Positions 8,123 through 17,866 are shown, numbered from the stretch's first letter. The stretch is 64,000 bases of DNA from Erythrobacter sp. YT30 (GCF_001542875.1 NZ_LMAF01000002.1:953501-1017500), one strand, 5' to 3'. The notes: generated from the sequence alone by a model not told the origin. Made by a program: numbers and translations.

Positions 8123-9556
8123 ATGAGCGACGTTGTGAACGACGGGGCAATTTTTGGCGCAACGGGAAAAGTGCGGATCGAAAGCGATTCGCTCGGCGAT
8201 GTTGCTGTACCGGTTGATGCGCATTGGGGGGCGCAAACGCAGCGCAGCCTAGCCAACTTCGCGATCGGTACCGAGACCATGCCTGCCCCGCTGGTGAGGG
8301 CGCTTGGTATCCAAAAGATGTCGGCAGCTAAGGCCAATATGGAATTGGGCGTTATGGCTGGTGAACTTGGTAATGCAATTGTTCAGGCGGCTGGCGAAGT
8401 GATCGACGGCACGCTGGCGGCTCAGTTTCCGCTATCTGTTTGGCAGACTGGATCGGGCACCCAGTCAAACATGAATGCCAACGAAGTGATCGCAAGCCGT
8501 GCCAATGAAATCCTCACCGGGAAGCACGGCGGCAAAGAACCTGTTCACCCCAACGACCATTGCAATATGGGGCAAAGCTCGAACGATACCTTCCCAACAG
8601 CAATGCACATCGCCGCCGCAAGCGAGACGATTGAACAGCTGATCCCCGCCTTGCAGCATCTTCATAAAGCACTCGATGCAAAGGCTAAGTCGTTCGCCGA
8701 CATCGTCAAAATTGGCCGCACGCATTTGCAAGATGCGACGCCGCTCACACTAGGGCAGGAATTTTCCGGTTACGCCAAACAGGTCGAGTATTCGATCGCG
8801 CGCCTAGAAAATGCCCTGCCGCGTGTGCTTGAGTTGGCGCAGGGCGGCACTGCCGTTGGGACTGGCATCAATTCAAAGGCCGGCTTTGCCGAGAAGTTTG
8901 CTGCCCACGTCGCCGATGTAACCGGCCACGCATTTGTGACTGCTCCCAACAAATTCGAGGCCCTAGCAGCTCATGATGCTCTCGTTGAATTGTCGGGCGC
9001 GCTCAATTCGACCGCCGTCAGTCTGATGAAAGTCGCCAACGATATTCGGCTGCTCGGCTCAGGTCCGCGCTCAGGTCTTGGCGAGATAGCGCTTCCGGCA
9101 AACGAGCCGGGCTCATCGATCATGCCGGGCAAAGTCAATCCGACGCAGTGCGAAGCGCTGACCATGGTGTGCGCACAAGTGATGGGCAATCACACAACAG
9201 TGAGCGTTGCAGGATCGCACGGTCATCTAGAGCTCAACGTTTTTAAGCCCGTGATGATCTATTCGGTCCTCCAATCGATCCGTCTGCTTAGCGATAGTGT
9301 CGTGAGCTTTACCGATAATTGCGTTGTCGGGATCGAGGCAAACACGGCGCGGATCGACAAGCTCATGAATGAAAGTCTGATGTTGGTGACTGCGCTCAAT
9401 CCGCACATCGGCTATGACAATGCGGCCAAGATTGCCAAAAAAGCTCATGCAGACGGCACCACTTTGAAGGAAGCTGGAATGGAGCTAGGCCTTTTGACAG
9501 AAGAGCAATTCGGCAAGTGGATTGTGCCATCAGAGATGATCAAGCCGCGAGATTGA
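8123..9556 (+). CDS. fumC: Fumarate hydratase class II
   Basis: 477 residues with the aspartase/fumarase signature [15 protein letters not shown] around residue 335 and other fumarase segments such as [11 protein letters not shown] and [17 protein letters not shown]. It interconverts fumarate and malate in the TCA cycle, as an iron-free homotetramer. An AAGGA box is placed 7 bp before the ATG. The 212-bp gap to the divergent PCMT gene is its promoter region. FumC rather than argininosuccinate lyase or aspartase because of the whole-length match pattern ([10 protein letters not shown]). Confidence 0.96.
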   Translation: MSDVVNDGAIFGATGKVRIESDSLGDVAVPVDAHWGAQTQRSLANFAIGTETMPAPLVRALGIQKMSAAKANMELGVMAGELGNAIVQAAGEVIDGTLAAQFPLSVWQTGSGTQSNMNANEVIASRANEILTGKHGGKEPVHPNDHCNMGQSSNDTFPTAMHIAAASETIEQLIPALQHLHKALDAKAKSFADIVKIGRTHLQDATPLTLGQEFSGYAKQVEYSIARLENALPRVLELAQGGTAVGTGINSKAGFAEKFAAHVADVTGHAFVTAPNKFEALAAHDALVELSGALNSTAVSLMKVANDIRLLGSGPRSGLGEIALPANEPGSSIMPGKVNPTQCEALTMVCAQVMGNHTTVSVAGSHGHLELNVFKPVMIYSVLQSIRLLSDSVVSFTDNCVVGIEANTARIDKLMNESLMLVTALNPHIGYDNAAKIAKKAHADGTTLKEAGMELGLLTEEQFGKWIVPSEMIKPRD

Positions 9557-9679
9557 CGCGCTAGCGCCAACAACTGTCATTAAGATGAAACCATTCGACC
9601 AAGGTGACACGCAGGTCGACCACGGCACGCCGCCCCCCTTTGCTGTTTGCATATCAAGGCCTAGATCGCATCTGCAGTT

Positions 9680-10927
9680 ATGGCTTTGACCAAATACCAA
9701 GAGCCGCAACCCAGCGTTGCCGTGAGGACAATCGTCTTGTCAGTCGGCGTTCTGTGGGCGGCCTACTTCGCTTTGCTCACAGCGCGAGGGTTTGTCGTGG
9801 GCATGGGTTTCGATGTCGACATCCTTTGGCGGCGCGGCCTCGTCTGCGCCGTCGGTGTGATGGCGACATTGGTCATGTGGACGATCCTTCGGCTGTTTGA
9901 AGCGAGAAAGCGTTGGATTATCATGGCAGTCGCGCTCGTGGCCGCTATTCCTGCCGCTGTTCTTGTGGCCCAGGTGAACCAATCGCTGTTCAAGCCACTT
10001 GAAGAGAAGATGGCTCAGGAGTTTGCCGAAAAACGCGGCTTCACTCTACGACGCGATGCCTCAGGCAATTTGCTGGCAGAAATCGAACAGCCAAGCGGAT
10101 GGGTGCCCGAGAACAGCGAGAATTGGGATCCCGACAATCCGCCAGTGGTCACTTTCACACTGCAAGATGCAACTGATAAAGCCGAGAAGTGGCAAAAGCT
10201 CATCGATGCCGCGCTCAGCCGCTATTACATCATCCTGACCTGGGCAGCGCTCTACATTGCGATGCTGGCCATTGCGCAGACGCGCGCAGCTGAACGTCGG
10301 GAACAGCAATTCCGATCGGCAGCCAAGGCGGCGGAATTGCGCAGTTTGCGATATCAGGTGAACCCGCATTTCCTGTTTAATACGCTCAATTCATTGTCCG
10401 CTTTGGTGATGACCGGAAAGGCAAATCGGGCAGAAGAAATGATCCAATCGATCAGCCGCTTCTATCGCCACAGCCTAGCAGATGATCCTACGTCCGATGT
10501 TTGCTTGGGCGATGAATTTGAACTGCAGCGCGAATATCTCGACATTGAAGCGGTGCGTTTCCCAGATCGGCTGATCGCCGTATTCGATCTTCCTCAAGAT
10601 CTGGAGAATGCTCGCATCCCTGGGATGATTTTGCAGCCTTTGGTCGAAAATTCGGTCAAATATGCGGTTTCAACGGTCAATCGCCCTGTCACGATCACTT
10701 TGGCCGCGCGGGAAGAGTTCGATCGACTGGTTGTCACAGTAAGCGATGATGGGCCGGGCGTTCCTGATGGCACGGCGCATGGATTTGGCATTGGCCTTGC
10801 CAATGTGCGTGACCGGCTGGAGGCGCGCTTTGGTTCGGACATTGTGTTAACCTCAGCGCCAGTCGACGGAGGTTATGTCACCGAAATGCGGATTCCCTTG
10901 TCACGGAGAATGAGAGCCGATGGCTGA
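9680..10927 (+). CDS. LytS-type sensor histidine kinase
   Basis: 415 residues. Membrane segments lie at about residues 15-35, 50-70, 80-100 and 185-205, followed by a His_kinase domain: the phospho-accepting histidine in YQVNPHFLFNTLNSLSALV and an HATPase with PLVENSVKYAV and GPGVPDG.AHGFGIGL. This is the class of kinase that works with LytTR regulators. Its stop overlaps the start of the LytTR regulator downstream, so the two form a two-component system. The stimulus cannot be told from the sequence. Confidence 0.88.
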   Translation: MALTKYQEPQPSVAVRTIVLSVGVLWAAYFALLTARGFVVGMGFDVDILWRRGLVCAVGVMATLVMWTILRLFEARKRWIIMAVALVAAIPAAVLVAQVNQSLFKPLEEKMAQEFAEKRGFTLRRDASGNLLAEIEQPSGWVPENSENWDPDNPPVVTFTLQDATDKAEKWQKLIDAALSRYYIILTWAALYIAMLAIAQTRAAERREQQFRSAAKAAELRSLRYQVNPHFLFNTLNSLSALVMTGKANRAEEMIQSISRFYRHSLADDPTSDVCLGDEFELQREYLDIEAVRFPDRLIAVFDLPQDLENARIPGMILQPLVENSVKYAVSTVNRPVTITLAAREEFDRLVVTVSDDGPGVPDGTAHGFGIGLANVRDRLEARFGSDIVLTSAPVDGGYVTEMRIPLSRRMRADG

Positions 10928-11687
10928 TAAGGAAACCTCTGACAGTGTCCTTCGCACGCTGATCGTCGATGACGAGCCATTGGCGGTTGAGCGCACGCAG
11001 GTGATTTGCGCTGAGATCCCAGCGATCAACGTTGTGGGTACGGCGAGTGATGGAGCGGCAGCGCTGCGTCTTGCTGAGAAGCTTCAGCCCGATCTCGTCC
11101 TGCTCGACATGACCATGCCAGAGATAGATGGCCTTGGCGTTGCTGCCAAACTTGGCGATAGCGAAAACCCGCCGGCGGTGATCTTCGTCACGGCGCACGA
11201 TCATTTTGCTGTCGAAGCATTTGATCTTGAAGCGATTGATTACGTTTTGAAGCCGGTGTCGTCCGATCGGCTTGCTCGTGCAATCGAAAGAGCGGTCGCA
11301 AGGCGCGGTGAGCGCAAGGAAGCGGGCAGCGAATGGCTTGATGAATTGTGGGTGCCGCATCGTTCAGAATTGTTGCGCATCGCCGTAAGCGAGGTGCACC
11401 GCATCGATGCTGAGCGCGACTACGTTCGCCTTCATGTGGGAAATGCTGAAAATCCTGAAGAGGAATCCCGATCCTACTTGCTGTTGCAAACGATTGCGGG
11501 CCTCGAAGCGCGGCTTGATCCGGACAAATTCATCCGTATCCACCGGTCGACCATTCTTCGTCGCGATAATATTCGCGGACTTCGGCACGATGGACTTGGG
11601 GTCTGGTCAGCCGAATTGATGAATGGCGATGCCCTGCGGATCGGGCGGACTTATCTCGCCAAAGTCAAAAAAATGGCTGGGCGTTAA
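10920..11687 (+). CDS. LytTR-family response regulator
   Basis: 255 residues. A receiver domain (residues 10-130) carries the acidic pair in LIVDDEPLA, the phospho-acceptor aspartate in LVLLDMTMPEIDG and the lysine in VLKPV. A LytTR DNA-binding domain follows from about residue 150 (VSEVHRIDAERDYVRLH ... FIRIHRSTILRRDNI). It overlaps the kinase by 8 bp. The regulon is unknown. Confidence 0.9.
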   Translation: MADKETSDSVLRTLIVDDEPLAVERTQVICAEIPAINVVGTASDGAAALRLAEKLQPDLVLLDMTMPEIDGLGVAAKLGDSENPPAVIFVTAHDHFAVEAFDLEAIDYVLKPVSSDRLARAIERAVARRGERKEAGSEWLDELWVPHRSELLRIAVSEVHRIDAERDYVRLHVGNAENPEEESRSYLLLQTIAGLEARLDPDKFIRIHRSTILRRDNIRGLRHDGLGVWSAELMNGDALRIGRTYLAKVKKMAGR

Positions 11688-11704
11688 AACAGCATTCTTG
11701 AAGA

Positions 11705-11745
11705 TAAAAAATGGCCCGGACCCAGGGACTAGAAGGGTCCGGACC
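11705..11745 (-). terminator. Rho-independent terminator for the UrcA gene
   Basis: Read on the minus strand, an 11-bp stem (GGTCCGGACCC with GGGTCCGGGCC, one mismatch) is followed by a run of six T. It lies 59 bp after the UrcA stop. Confidence 0.8.
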
Positions 11746-11803
11746 AAAGATCCTGCGCGCATCGGATCGCAGATACTTTGCGCGCAAGAGGGTACAAGGG
11801 TGC

Positions 11804-12112
11804 TTATCCGCCGCGGCGCTGTTCTTCGACCATGGCAGCGACCTGGCTTTTGGCGCTCGCGCGCGCCTGCTTCATGCATTCTTTGGAGGCGTGCGATCTG
11901 GTCCGTGTACCGGTGCGGACTTGATCAACCTTGCAAACAGATTTGGCGGCACGTTCAATGCGCTGATCGAGCATTTTCTGTCCCTCTGGCGTGGCTAGAT
12001 CGAGACCGCTGGTCGATATCTTCAGCGATTCGCCCTTATCAGGTCCTGCCATTGCAGGAGCAGCTGAAACGGCAAGGCCAAGTGATGTGGCGGCAAGTAC
12101 GAACATCTTCAT
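11804..12112 (-). CDS. UrcA family small secreted protein
   Basis: 102 residues with a signal peptide (MKMFVLAATSLGLAVSAAPAMA) and the UrcA pattern of two cysteines: AAKSVCKVD and SKECMKQA, with the DLATPEGQKMLDQRIERAA segment between. The family is common in Sphingomonadales and Caulobacterales; function is unknown. A strong terminator follows. The neighbourhood (LytTR regulator on one side) gives no further clue. Confidence 0.85.
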   Translation of the reverse strand: MKMFVLAATSLGLAVSAAPAMAGPDKGESLKISTSGLDLATPEGQKMLDQRIERAAKSVCKVDQVRTGTRTRSHASKECMKQARASAKSQVAAMVEEQRRGG

Positions 12113-12338
12113 AAAAACTCTCCTCAGTTCGAAGCGCCGGTTTGAGCGTGGATCTCAATCGGGGTTGCCGAACGCTTCGATGGAAAGAGAATTACCGAGC
12201 ATCACTCGGCCAATCACGCGAGCATCGACAAACCCTGCGCCAACCTTCGATGGGTGAGGCGTCGCAGAGACCGAGTGCGCAATCACGCCGACAAATCGCC
12301 CATTTCGCCCGACGGGCGTTTGCGCCATAGTCTGATCC

Positions 12339-12611
12339 ATGTGGATTGCGGTTGGATTCATTTTTATTCTCGGCATTGGTAACTTCGCCTTGCACCGAGC
12401 TGTTCTTGAAAGTGGTCACCCCCTGATTGGGCAGATGCCGGGATTTGCCTCGTTGATTGGTAAGCGGCTGACATTGGTTGCCGAGTTTCTTGTTTTGCTG
12501 GCGGCGATGGCGCTTGCAGCGAATGGCTGGACCAGTCTTGCGTTCGCCTATCTTGCTTACAGCGCGCTCAATGCTATCGCTGCCTGGCTTATTCTGAGTG
12601 GTCGCATCTAG
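12339..12611 (+). CDS. Small membrane protein, function unknown
   Basis: 90 residues, three hydrophobic segments (about 1-20, 42-60, 66-86). The first, MWIAVGFIFILGIGNFALHR, looks like an uncleaved membrane anchor. No ribosome binding site is obvious. No family recognised. A minus-strand frame over 12155-12376 was considered in the gap before it and not called. Confidence 0.6.
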   Translation: MWIAVGFIFILGIGNFALHRAVLESGHPLIGQMPGFASLIGKRLTLVAEFLVLLAAMALAANGWTSLAFAYLAYSALNAIAAWLILSGRI

Positions 12612-12692
12612 CCAATTCCTCGCAGCAATCTGGTTTTACAGCTTTTTTGCCATTGCGCTTCGTTCCTAATCCCGCTTCACACACACTCGATC

Positions 12693-13445
12693 ATGCCAAC
12701 ACGCCTGTTTCATATCAGCGATCTCCATTTTGGAGTGGAAGACCGCGGCGCGCTTGACGCGGTTTCGGCGGCCATTGCCGAGGAAAAACCCGATGCTGTC
12801 ATTTGCACCGGTGATCTGACTCAGCGCGCCAAACACAGCGAGTATGAAGCTGCCGATGCGTGGCTTTCGCAGATTGACGTTCCGCTCCTGCTCAATCCCG
12901 GCAATCACGACATGCCCTATTACAACCTGGCAGAGCGGGTGTTTGATCCGTTCCGTAGGTACAATCGTCTCCACAAATCTGTCGCGACAGAGGGCTTTGA
13001 ATCGGAGGATTGCATCATCGTTTCCCTTAGAACCACAGTCCCCTTTCAGCCGCGCTTTCCCTGGGTGGACGGCCTGGTCACAAAATCTGCCATTTCAAAA
13101 ACGGTGCAGCAGTTGGAGGCCTTGAAAAACGACCCGCGCAAAAAACTGGTCGCAGGGCATCATCCCCTGTTGGGACCAGAAACAAAGCCCGACAACCCGA
13201 CTATATCGGGAAAGCGCGCCTTTTCAGCGCTCGCCGCTGCAGGAGCGCATGCAGTGCTCTCAGGACATGTCCACGTACCTTTTGACCGTCTGCGTCAGGT
13301 TGGCAGGCGATCCATGCGAATGATCGGTGCTGGCACTCTGTCGACCCGGCTGAGGTACGGAGCACCGCCGTCCTATCAGGTTATCACCTGCGAAGGCCCC
13401 ACGCTCGTGACAGAGTTAAGAACGCTTTCAACTCACCGCACGTAA
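12693..13445 (+). CDS. Calcineurin-like metallophosphoesterase
   Basis: 250 residues with the metal-binding blocks of the family in order: HISDLHFG, ICTGDLTQRA, NPGNHD, AGHHPLL and LSGHVHVPFD. These bind two divalent metals for phosphoester hydrolysis. It most resembles CpdA-like phosphodiesterases, but the substrate (cAMP or another phosphodiester) is not readable. It is followed at 13.5 kb by the Trp-rich leader, in a separate transcript or readthrough. Confidence 0.88.
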   Translation: MPTRLFHISDLHFGVEDRGALDAVSAAIAEEKPDAVICTGDLTQRAKHSEYEAADAWLSQIDVPLLLNPGNHDMPYYNLAERVFDPFRRYNRLHKSVATEGFESEDCIIVSLRTTVPFQPRFPWVDGLVTKSAISKTVQQLEALKNDPRKKLVAGHHPLLGPETKPDNPTISGKRAFSALAAAGAHAVLSGHVHVPFDRLRQVGRRSMRMIGAGTLSTRLRYGAPPSYQVITCEGPTLVTELRTLSTHRT

Positions 13446-13500
13446 GTCTCCTAAGCGCTTCCTTAACCTTGCGCTTCAGCTTTGGATTAAGGAAATTTTG

Positions 13501-13548
13501 ATGACAATTTGGCATTGGCGCGGCGTTTGGTCTTGCTGGGCCATCTGA
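13501..13548 (+). CDS. Trp-rich 15-residue leader peptide (candidate)
   Basis: A tiny reading frame with a strong ribosome binding site (AAGGA, 8 bp before the ATG) encodes MTIWHWRGVWSCWAI: four tryptophans in 15 residues. It stops 45 bp before the ATG of the next small membrane protein. This composition is like a trp-operon attenuation leader, but the downstream gene is not a tryptophan gene and I see only weak hairpins after it. It could also be a small membrane-active peptide. It is too short for standard gene finders. Confidence 0.45.
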   Translation: MTIWHWRGVWSCWAI

Positions 13549-13593
13549 AAACTGTGTCTTCTCAATGCCCTGAAGTGTTTGGAGTGTCGTACC

Positions 13594-13791
13594 ATGGAGA
13601 TAATCAAATCAGCATTCCTGGGTGCTGTGCTCGCCTGGACAATCGCAGTGGTCATCGGATCGCAGGGGTCAAGCGGTGGGCAACTGATGATCCATCAGAT
13701 GGCGATGGGCGACTTGAAGGTATTCTGGTCCTGGCCGGTCTTTTTCGGCGGAACGGGGATTGCTTGGGCGCTAATGCTACTGCAGCGCTGA
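13594..13791 (+). CDS. Small membrane protein downstream of Trp-rich leader
   Basis: 65 residues with a hydrophobic first segment (KSAFLGAVLAWTIAVVIG) and a second (VFFGGTGIAWALMLLQ); it is Trp- and Met-rich. Family not recognised. The ATG at 13594 has a GGAG box 10 bp upstream; a TTG at 13579 would add 5 residues. It is followed within 35 bp by a bidirectional terminator, so it ends its transcript. Confidence 0.6.
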   Translation: MEIIKSAFLGAVLAWTIAVVIGSQGSSGGQLMIHQMAMGDLKVFWSWPVFFGGTGIAWALMLLQR

Positions 13792-13825
13792 TTTAGATTG
13801 GCCGCTGTACGGCCTTACCAAATAC

Positions 13826-13863
13826 AAAAAGGGCGGCGTTCTGATCGAGAACGCCGCCCTTTT
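13826..13863. terminator. Bidirectional Rho-independent terminator
   Basis: A 10-bp GC-rich stem (GGGCGGCGTT with AACGCCGCCC) is flanked by five A on the left and four T on the right, so it works on both strands. It separates the small membrane protein (plus) from rpsI (minus). Confidence 0.9.
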
Positions 13864-13885
13864 CGCGTAATTGTAAGGTTGGGCT

Positions 13886-14416
13886 TTAGCGCTTCGAGAA
13901 CTGGAAGCTGCGACGTGCTTTCGCGCGGCCGTACTTCTTACGCTCAACAACGCGGCTGTCACGGGTGAGGAAGCCAGCTGATTTAACGGTTGCGCGAAGC
14001 TCAGGCTCGTACTTGGTCAAAGCTTGGCTTATGCCGTGCTTCACAGCGCCTGCCTGGCCCGAAAGTCCACCGCCGCTGACAGTTGCGACAACATCATACT
14101 GGCCAGCGCGATCGGTGATGGCGAAAGGCTGATTGATGATCAGGCGAAGCGTCGGACGTGCAAAATACACTTCCTGATCGCGGCCATTGACCGTCACTTT
14201 GCCCGAGCCCGGCTTGATCCAGACCCGCGCAACGGCATCTTTGCGGCGACCAGTCGCATAAGCGCGGCCATGTTCGTCCAGTTCCTGCTCGCGCAGCGGC
14301 GCAGGAGGATTGGCAGCTGTCGTTGCAGCGATGTCTGCAGCACTCGCTTCTGGAGCGTCGCCTGCGATGTCCTTGAGATCAGACAGATCGGATACGGTGC
14401 TGTTTTCGTCAGCCAT
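13886..14416 (-). CDS. rpsI: Ribosomal protein uS9
   Basis: 176 residues. The N-terminal 55 residues are a low-complexity alanine/acidic extension, then comes the conserved S9 body: [20 protein letters not shown], and the basic C-terminal tail ([18 protein letters not shown]), which contacts P-site tRNA. The start overlaps the rplM stop by one base. This is the rplM-rpsI operon seen in nearly all bacteria. The long N-terminal extension is frequent in alphaproteobacterial S9. Confidence 0.97.
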   Translation of the reverse strand: MADENSTVSDLSDLKDIAGDAPEASAADIAATTAANPPAPLREQELDEHGRAYATGRRKDAVARVWIKPGSGKVTVNGRDQEVYFARPTLRLIINQPFAITDRAGQYDVVATVSGGGLSGQAGAVKHGISQALTKYEPELRATVKSAGFLTRDSRVVERKKYGRAKARRSFQFSKR

Positions 14417-14895
14417 CAGACGGTCACCTTGTTCTTACGGTTCATGGAGGCAACGTCGAGCACCTGTGGCGATTGGCCGTCATGGGGGTGTTCTGTGCCT
14501 GAATAAAGATGCAGCGCGCGCATCTGGTCTCGGCCAAGAGGACCGCGCGGGATCATACGAAACACCGCTTTCTCAAGCACGCGCTCAGGAAAACGACCTT
14601 CAAGTACCTTGGTAGGCGTCGTTTCCTTGATGCCGCCGGGGTGACCGGTGTGCTTGTAATAAACCTTCTTGTCGGCCTTGTTGCCGGTGAAGCGCACCTT
14701 GTCAGCGTTGATCACGATAACGTGGTCGCCGCAATCGACATGTGGTGTGTAGCTCGGCTTGTGCTTGCCGCGCAGAATGTTGGCGATGATTGATGCGAGA
14801 CGGCCAACGACCAGTCCTTCGGCATCAATAATGTGCCATTTCTTTTCGACCTCGGCCGGTTTGATCGACCTAGTCTGCTTGCTGATCGCCTTCAT
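14416..14895 (-). CDS. rplM: Ribosomal protein uL13
   Basis: 159 residues. The L13 pattern is evident: [16 protein letters not shown] near the N terminus, [20 protein letters not shown] and the [22 protein letters not shown] segment. First gene of the rplM-rpsI pair; its stop overlaps the rpsI ATG. The 206-bp gap before the upstream Tat-signal gene should hold the operon promoter. Confidence 0.97.
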   Translation of the reverse strand: MKAISKQTRSIKPAEVEKKWHIIDAEGLVVGRLASIIANILRGKHKPSYTPHVDCGDHVIVINADKVRFTGNKADKKVYYKHTGHPGGIKETTPTKVLEGRFPERVLEKAVFRMIPRGPLGRDQMRALHLYSGTEHPHDGQSPQVLDVASMNRKNKVTV

Positions 14896-15101
14896 GGCAA
14901 AATGTCCTTAAACAGCGAGTGATTGGTTGCGATTAGCTGGAAACAAGGTCCGACCATGACCGGGAGCGTGTTCCTGCAATCGAATCGCATCCGAACAGTG
15001 GTTCAGACCCGAAAGAACGCGCCAAATGTTCGTTTTGCGCCGTCTAGTCAAGCAAAACCGGGATGTTCCGAGGAGGTAAAATAATACCGCACACTCATTT
15101 C

Positions 15102-15872
15102 CTACCGGCTTTTCTCGCCCAAAGCTTCCAAGCTCCACTCTTCTATCGAGCGTCTCTCATCCGCTCCGATCCGGGTCACAACTTCACGGATTGCGCGATG
15201 AAGCCACGGGGCCCCAGGATGTGCGAAAGCCTCGTATATCATCTCGAATTCACCTCCGAGACCACCGGGGAGATCAATCGACCGTGTTGATCGAACAGGA
15301 TCGCCCCCAGGAAAGAACAGATCGGGCGGCATCTGATCGAGCAGTGACGCGCCGCTGCGCTGCAATTGCGCGAGGAAAAGGCGATGCTGGGCTTTTTCGT
15401 CCTCCGGAATGGGCTGGTTTGCAATCATTGACTGAGCGCGAAGCACGGCTTCATTAAGATCGACGTCGCGGATTGACGAGCCCGACGCGACGATCAAACC
15501 AGTCTCGGAAAGCACGAGGGGGAACATGCCACTCGTGTCCCGTTTTTGCTCGAGTTCAGCCAATTGAGCGAGCGTTGATGGTGCCTCTACCCTTGCAGAT
15601 ATCTGGGCGCCGGTAATAGATATCCCGAATTCTTGTTCGGCAAACTCGACCTGCCAATCCCGCAAAACGCGCAATTTAGCCGTGCCGCGCAGATCCCGGG
15701 TTAGCACTCTTGAAAGCCGCATGGGCTGCCTTGGTATCGCCAAAGGCCCGCCGGATAGCTGCGACAATGCTGCAAGCGGTTTGGCTGAGGACAAGGCGAT
15801 GGCCGAACCGGCCATAGTGATACCGCCGAGGACCATCCTACTTATCGCTTCTCGCCGTGTTGTGACTTTCAC
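15102..15872 (-). CDS. Tat-signal protein of unknown function
   Basis: 256 residues. The start at the GTG (15872) is favoured by a strong GGAGG box just upstream; longer starts run into the cutA gene. The N terminus TTRREAISRMVLGG, followed by a hydrophobic stretch ending SSAKPLAA, fits a twin-arginine signal peptide. The rest has no family that I recognise; the C-terminal half contains PPDLFFPGGDPV and APWLHRAIREVVTR. It may be folded in the cytoplasm before export. It follows cutA by 20 bp and so probably belongs to the ctaA-cutA transcript. Confidence 0.65.
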   Translation of the reverse strand: MKVTTRREAISRMVLGGITMAGSAIALSSAKPLAALSQLSGGPLAIPRQPMRLSRVLTRDLRGTAKLRVLRDWQVEFAEQEFGISITGAQISARVEAPSTLAQLAELEQKRDTSGMFPLVLSETGLIVASGSSIRDVDLNEAVLRAQSMIANQPIPEDEKAQHRLFLAQLQRSGASLLDQMPPDLFFPGGDPVRSTRSIDLPGGLGGEFEMIYEAFAHPGAPWLHRAIREVVTRIGADERRSIEEWSLEALGEKSR

Positions 15873-15892
15873 CCCCACCTCCGCGGCCTGTA

Positions 15893-16222
15893 TCAGTCGT
15901 CTTTCAGAATCTCTTCGATCCAATCGAGCGTCGCAGGATAAGCAGAATCGCAGTTCCAGCCAAGTATTGCTGGCGTTTTATAAGGATGTAGCTCACCAAT
16001 TTGTGTAATTACTGAGGGCATTTTACTGGTGTCAGTCTTGAAGAGGGCACCGCACTCTACGTCTGACTGAATTTCCCCTTCCCACGAAAACAAGGACTCC
16101 ACGTTGCCGAACAGATTGGCACATGCGATCAGTTTTCGATCGAGCAATTCGCTTGCGATCTTCTTGGCAGTGTCGCGGTCAGGGAATGGACACCAAACCA
16201 GCGCAGCTTGCCGATCAGCCAT
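15893..16222 (-). CDS. cutA: Divalent cation tolerance protein CutA
   Basis: 109 residues, a compact CutA1 protein: VWCPFPDRDTAKKIASELLD, the ACANLFGNVESLFSWEGEI motif and the HPYKTPAILGW end. These trimeric proteins bind copper and other divalent metals; their physiological role is uncertain. Start overlaps the ctaA stop (ATGA), so it is co-translated with ctaA. Confidence 0.92.
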   Translation of the reverse strand: MADRQAALVWCPFPDRDTAKKIASELLDRKLIACANLFGNVESLFSWEGEIQSDVECGALFKTDTSKMPSVITQIGELHPYKTPAILGWNCDSAYPATLDWIEEILKDD

Positions 16223-17334
16223 CAGGCCGCAGCCTCGCTCGTACTACGCACCAACCGCTTGTCCTGCTGCGCCGCGCCATCGCTGTGCATGGCCCATGCT
16301 GTCGATGCGACCAGCAATGCTCCCGTAAGTTGGTGTGCCGCGGCAATCCAGAGCTCCACCTCACTGAGGACGGTTGCAATTCCAAGCAGCACCATCACGC
16401 CAAACGCGCTGTGAACCGCGATTGAGGCCATCCGATCGGATTTGCGCACACGCCGAGCCTGCCAGACCAGCGCCGCTACAGCGATCCAAGCCCACCAGCG
16501 GTGTAGGAAGTGAAGCACATAAGAATCGTGCGTCAGCACCCAAAAGATGCCGTAATCCCAGTTCACCTGAGGGATGATCTGTCCATTCATGGTCGGCCAA
16601 TCGTACGCGGCATGCCCCGCATTAAGCCCAGCAACCCAAGCTCCCGACAAAAGCTGGATGAACAGAACCACCGCTACAATTCCCGACTGCCATGTCATGG
16701 GAGCGGGCGGCGCGCTTGGATTGCGAGCCAATCGCCGCATGTCTCTTGCAGTCCAAACGAGGCAGGCCAGCAAAAACAGCGCTGTCAGCAAATGGAGAGA
16801 TAAGCGAAAATGGCTGACATCGGTCATGTCACCCACCAGCCCCGATTGCACCATGAACCAGCCGATCAGCCCCTGAAGCCCGCCGAGCGCGAGCAGGCCG
16901 ATCAGACGTGGCTTGTACCCTTGGGGGATAGCGCCGCGTATCCAGAACCATACGAGCGGCAAGGCGAAAGCCAGGCCGACTAGTCTTGCCAGCAGGCGGT
17001 GAAACCATTCCCAGAAATAGATGAACCGGAATTCCGCCAGCGTCATCCCGCCGATGCTCGCTTCCAGCCGATATTCTGGCGTCGCACGGTACTTGGCGAA
17101 TTCTTCCTGCCACGCTGCTTCATTGAGAGGAGGCAAAATTCCCGTGGCGACTTCCCATTCGGTAATGGAGAGCCCGCTTTCGGTAAGGCGGGTGATCCCG
17201 CCGACCAGCACGATGCAGACAACGAAAGCGGCGACGAGTTCAAGCCAGATAGCGAGCGCGAGCGGGCGCGCGGAGGCGCCGCTTTCAGCGTAGTCTGCCG
17301 ATCTTGGCTTTGATGAGGAAAGGACTGTTGCCAT
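16222..17334 (-). CDS. ctaA: Heme A synthase (COX15/CtaA type)
   Basis: 370 residues with eight hydrophobic helices. Four conserved histidines are readable in their usual contexts: WFHRLLARLVG, HFRLSLHLLTA, FLHRWWAWIA and AAHQLTGALL. It hydroxylates the C8 methyl of heme O to give heme A for aa3-type cytochrome oxidase. The ATG at 17334 was chosen because residues before it are not hydrophobic-helix type. The overlap with cutA suggests an operon. Divergent from the MerC-like gene. Confidence 0.95.
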   Translation of the reverse strand: MATVLSSSKPRSADYAESGASARPLALAIWLELVAAFVVCIVLVGGITRLTESGLSITEWEVATGILPPLNEAAWQEEFAKYRATPEYRLEASIGGMTLAEFRFIYFWEWFHRLLARLVGLAFALPLVWFWIRGAIPQGYKPRLIGLLALGGLQGLIGWFMVQSGLVGDMTDVSHFRLSLHLLTALFLLACLVWTARDMRRLARNPSAPPAPMTWQSGIVAVVLFIQLLSGAWVAGLNAGHAAYDWPTMNGQIIPQVNWDYGIFWVLTHDSYVLHFLHRWWAWIAVAALVWQARRVRKSDRMASIAVHSAFGVMVLLGIATVLSEVELWIAAAHQLTGALLVASTAWAMHSDGAAQQDKRLVRSTSEAAA

Positions 17335-17491
17335 AAACGTGCTTTTCGATTGCAGGGTAAATGTGTCCTTCGAGCTCGCCTTGCAAGTTCGATTGTCGCA
17401 TCTGCCTATGCGATGCGCGCAAGTTTCTTCGCGGCCCGATCGAGCCAAACGCCGCTTGCTTTATGATACACCATCACATAAATGGGCGCGC

Positions 17492-17866
17492 ATGGAATCG
17501 ATCAACACCCAATTTCGGCGACGGCTTGATCGCGCCGGGCTTGTTCTGGCGGGCCTGTGCGCATTGCATTGCCTCGCCACGATCTTGATCGTTTCTATTC
17601 TTGGCATTGGTGGCCATTTCTTTCTAGCGCCGGAGATTCACGAAGTGGGCCTTGTCGCCGCTTTTGCTTTTGCAACCGTCGCAATCGGGTGGGGCGTTTT
17701 GGCTCACCGCAAGACAGGTCCTGCTCTTTACGCTCTCACGGGCCTCGCAGCGATGGGCTCAGGGCTGCTCATGCCGCACGGCAATGGCGAACTTGTGATG
17801 ACCATCATTGGCGTTGCGCTTGTTGCTTACGGCCATGTGCTCAATCTGCGATCCAGCAACACCTGA
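17492..17866 (+). CDS. MerC-domain membrane protein
   Basis: 124 residues, four hydrophobic segments. The N-terminal motif GLCALHCLATILIVSILGIGG, with its CxxxHC pair, is typical of the MerC family of small inner membrane proteins. Original MerC carries mercury, but chromosomal relatives like this one stand alone and may handle other metals such as zinc. The ATG at 17492 was chosen over upstream in-frame starts because these have no homology. An imperfect dyad (TTATG...CATAA) sits at 17461-17481. Confidence 0.75.
   Translation: MESINTQFRRRLDRAGLVLAGLCALHCLATILIVSILGIGGHFFLAPEIHEVGLVAAFAFATVAIGWGVLAHRKTGPALYALTGLAAMGSGLLMPHGNGELVMTIIGVALVAYGHVLNLRSSNT

Noticed and set aside
12155..12376. Minus-strand frame between urcA and a membrane protein
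   Set aside because: Codon third positions are mixed, it has no good ribosome binding site and overlaps the membrane gene's start. It could be real, but support is too weak to list.
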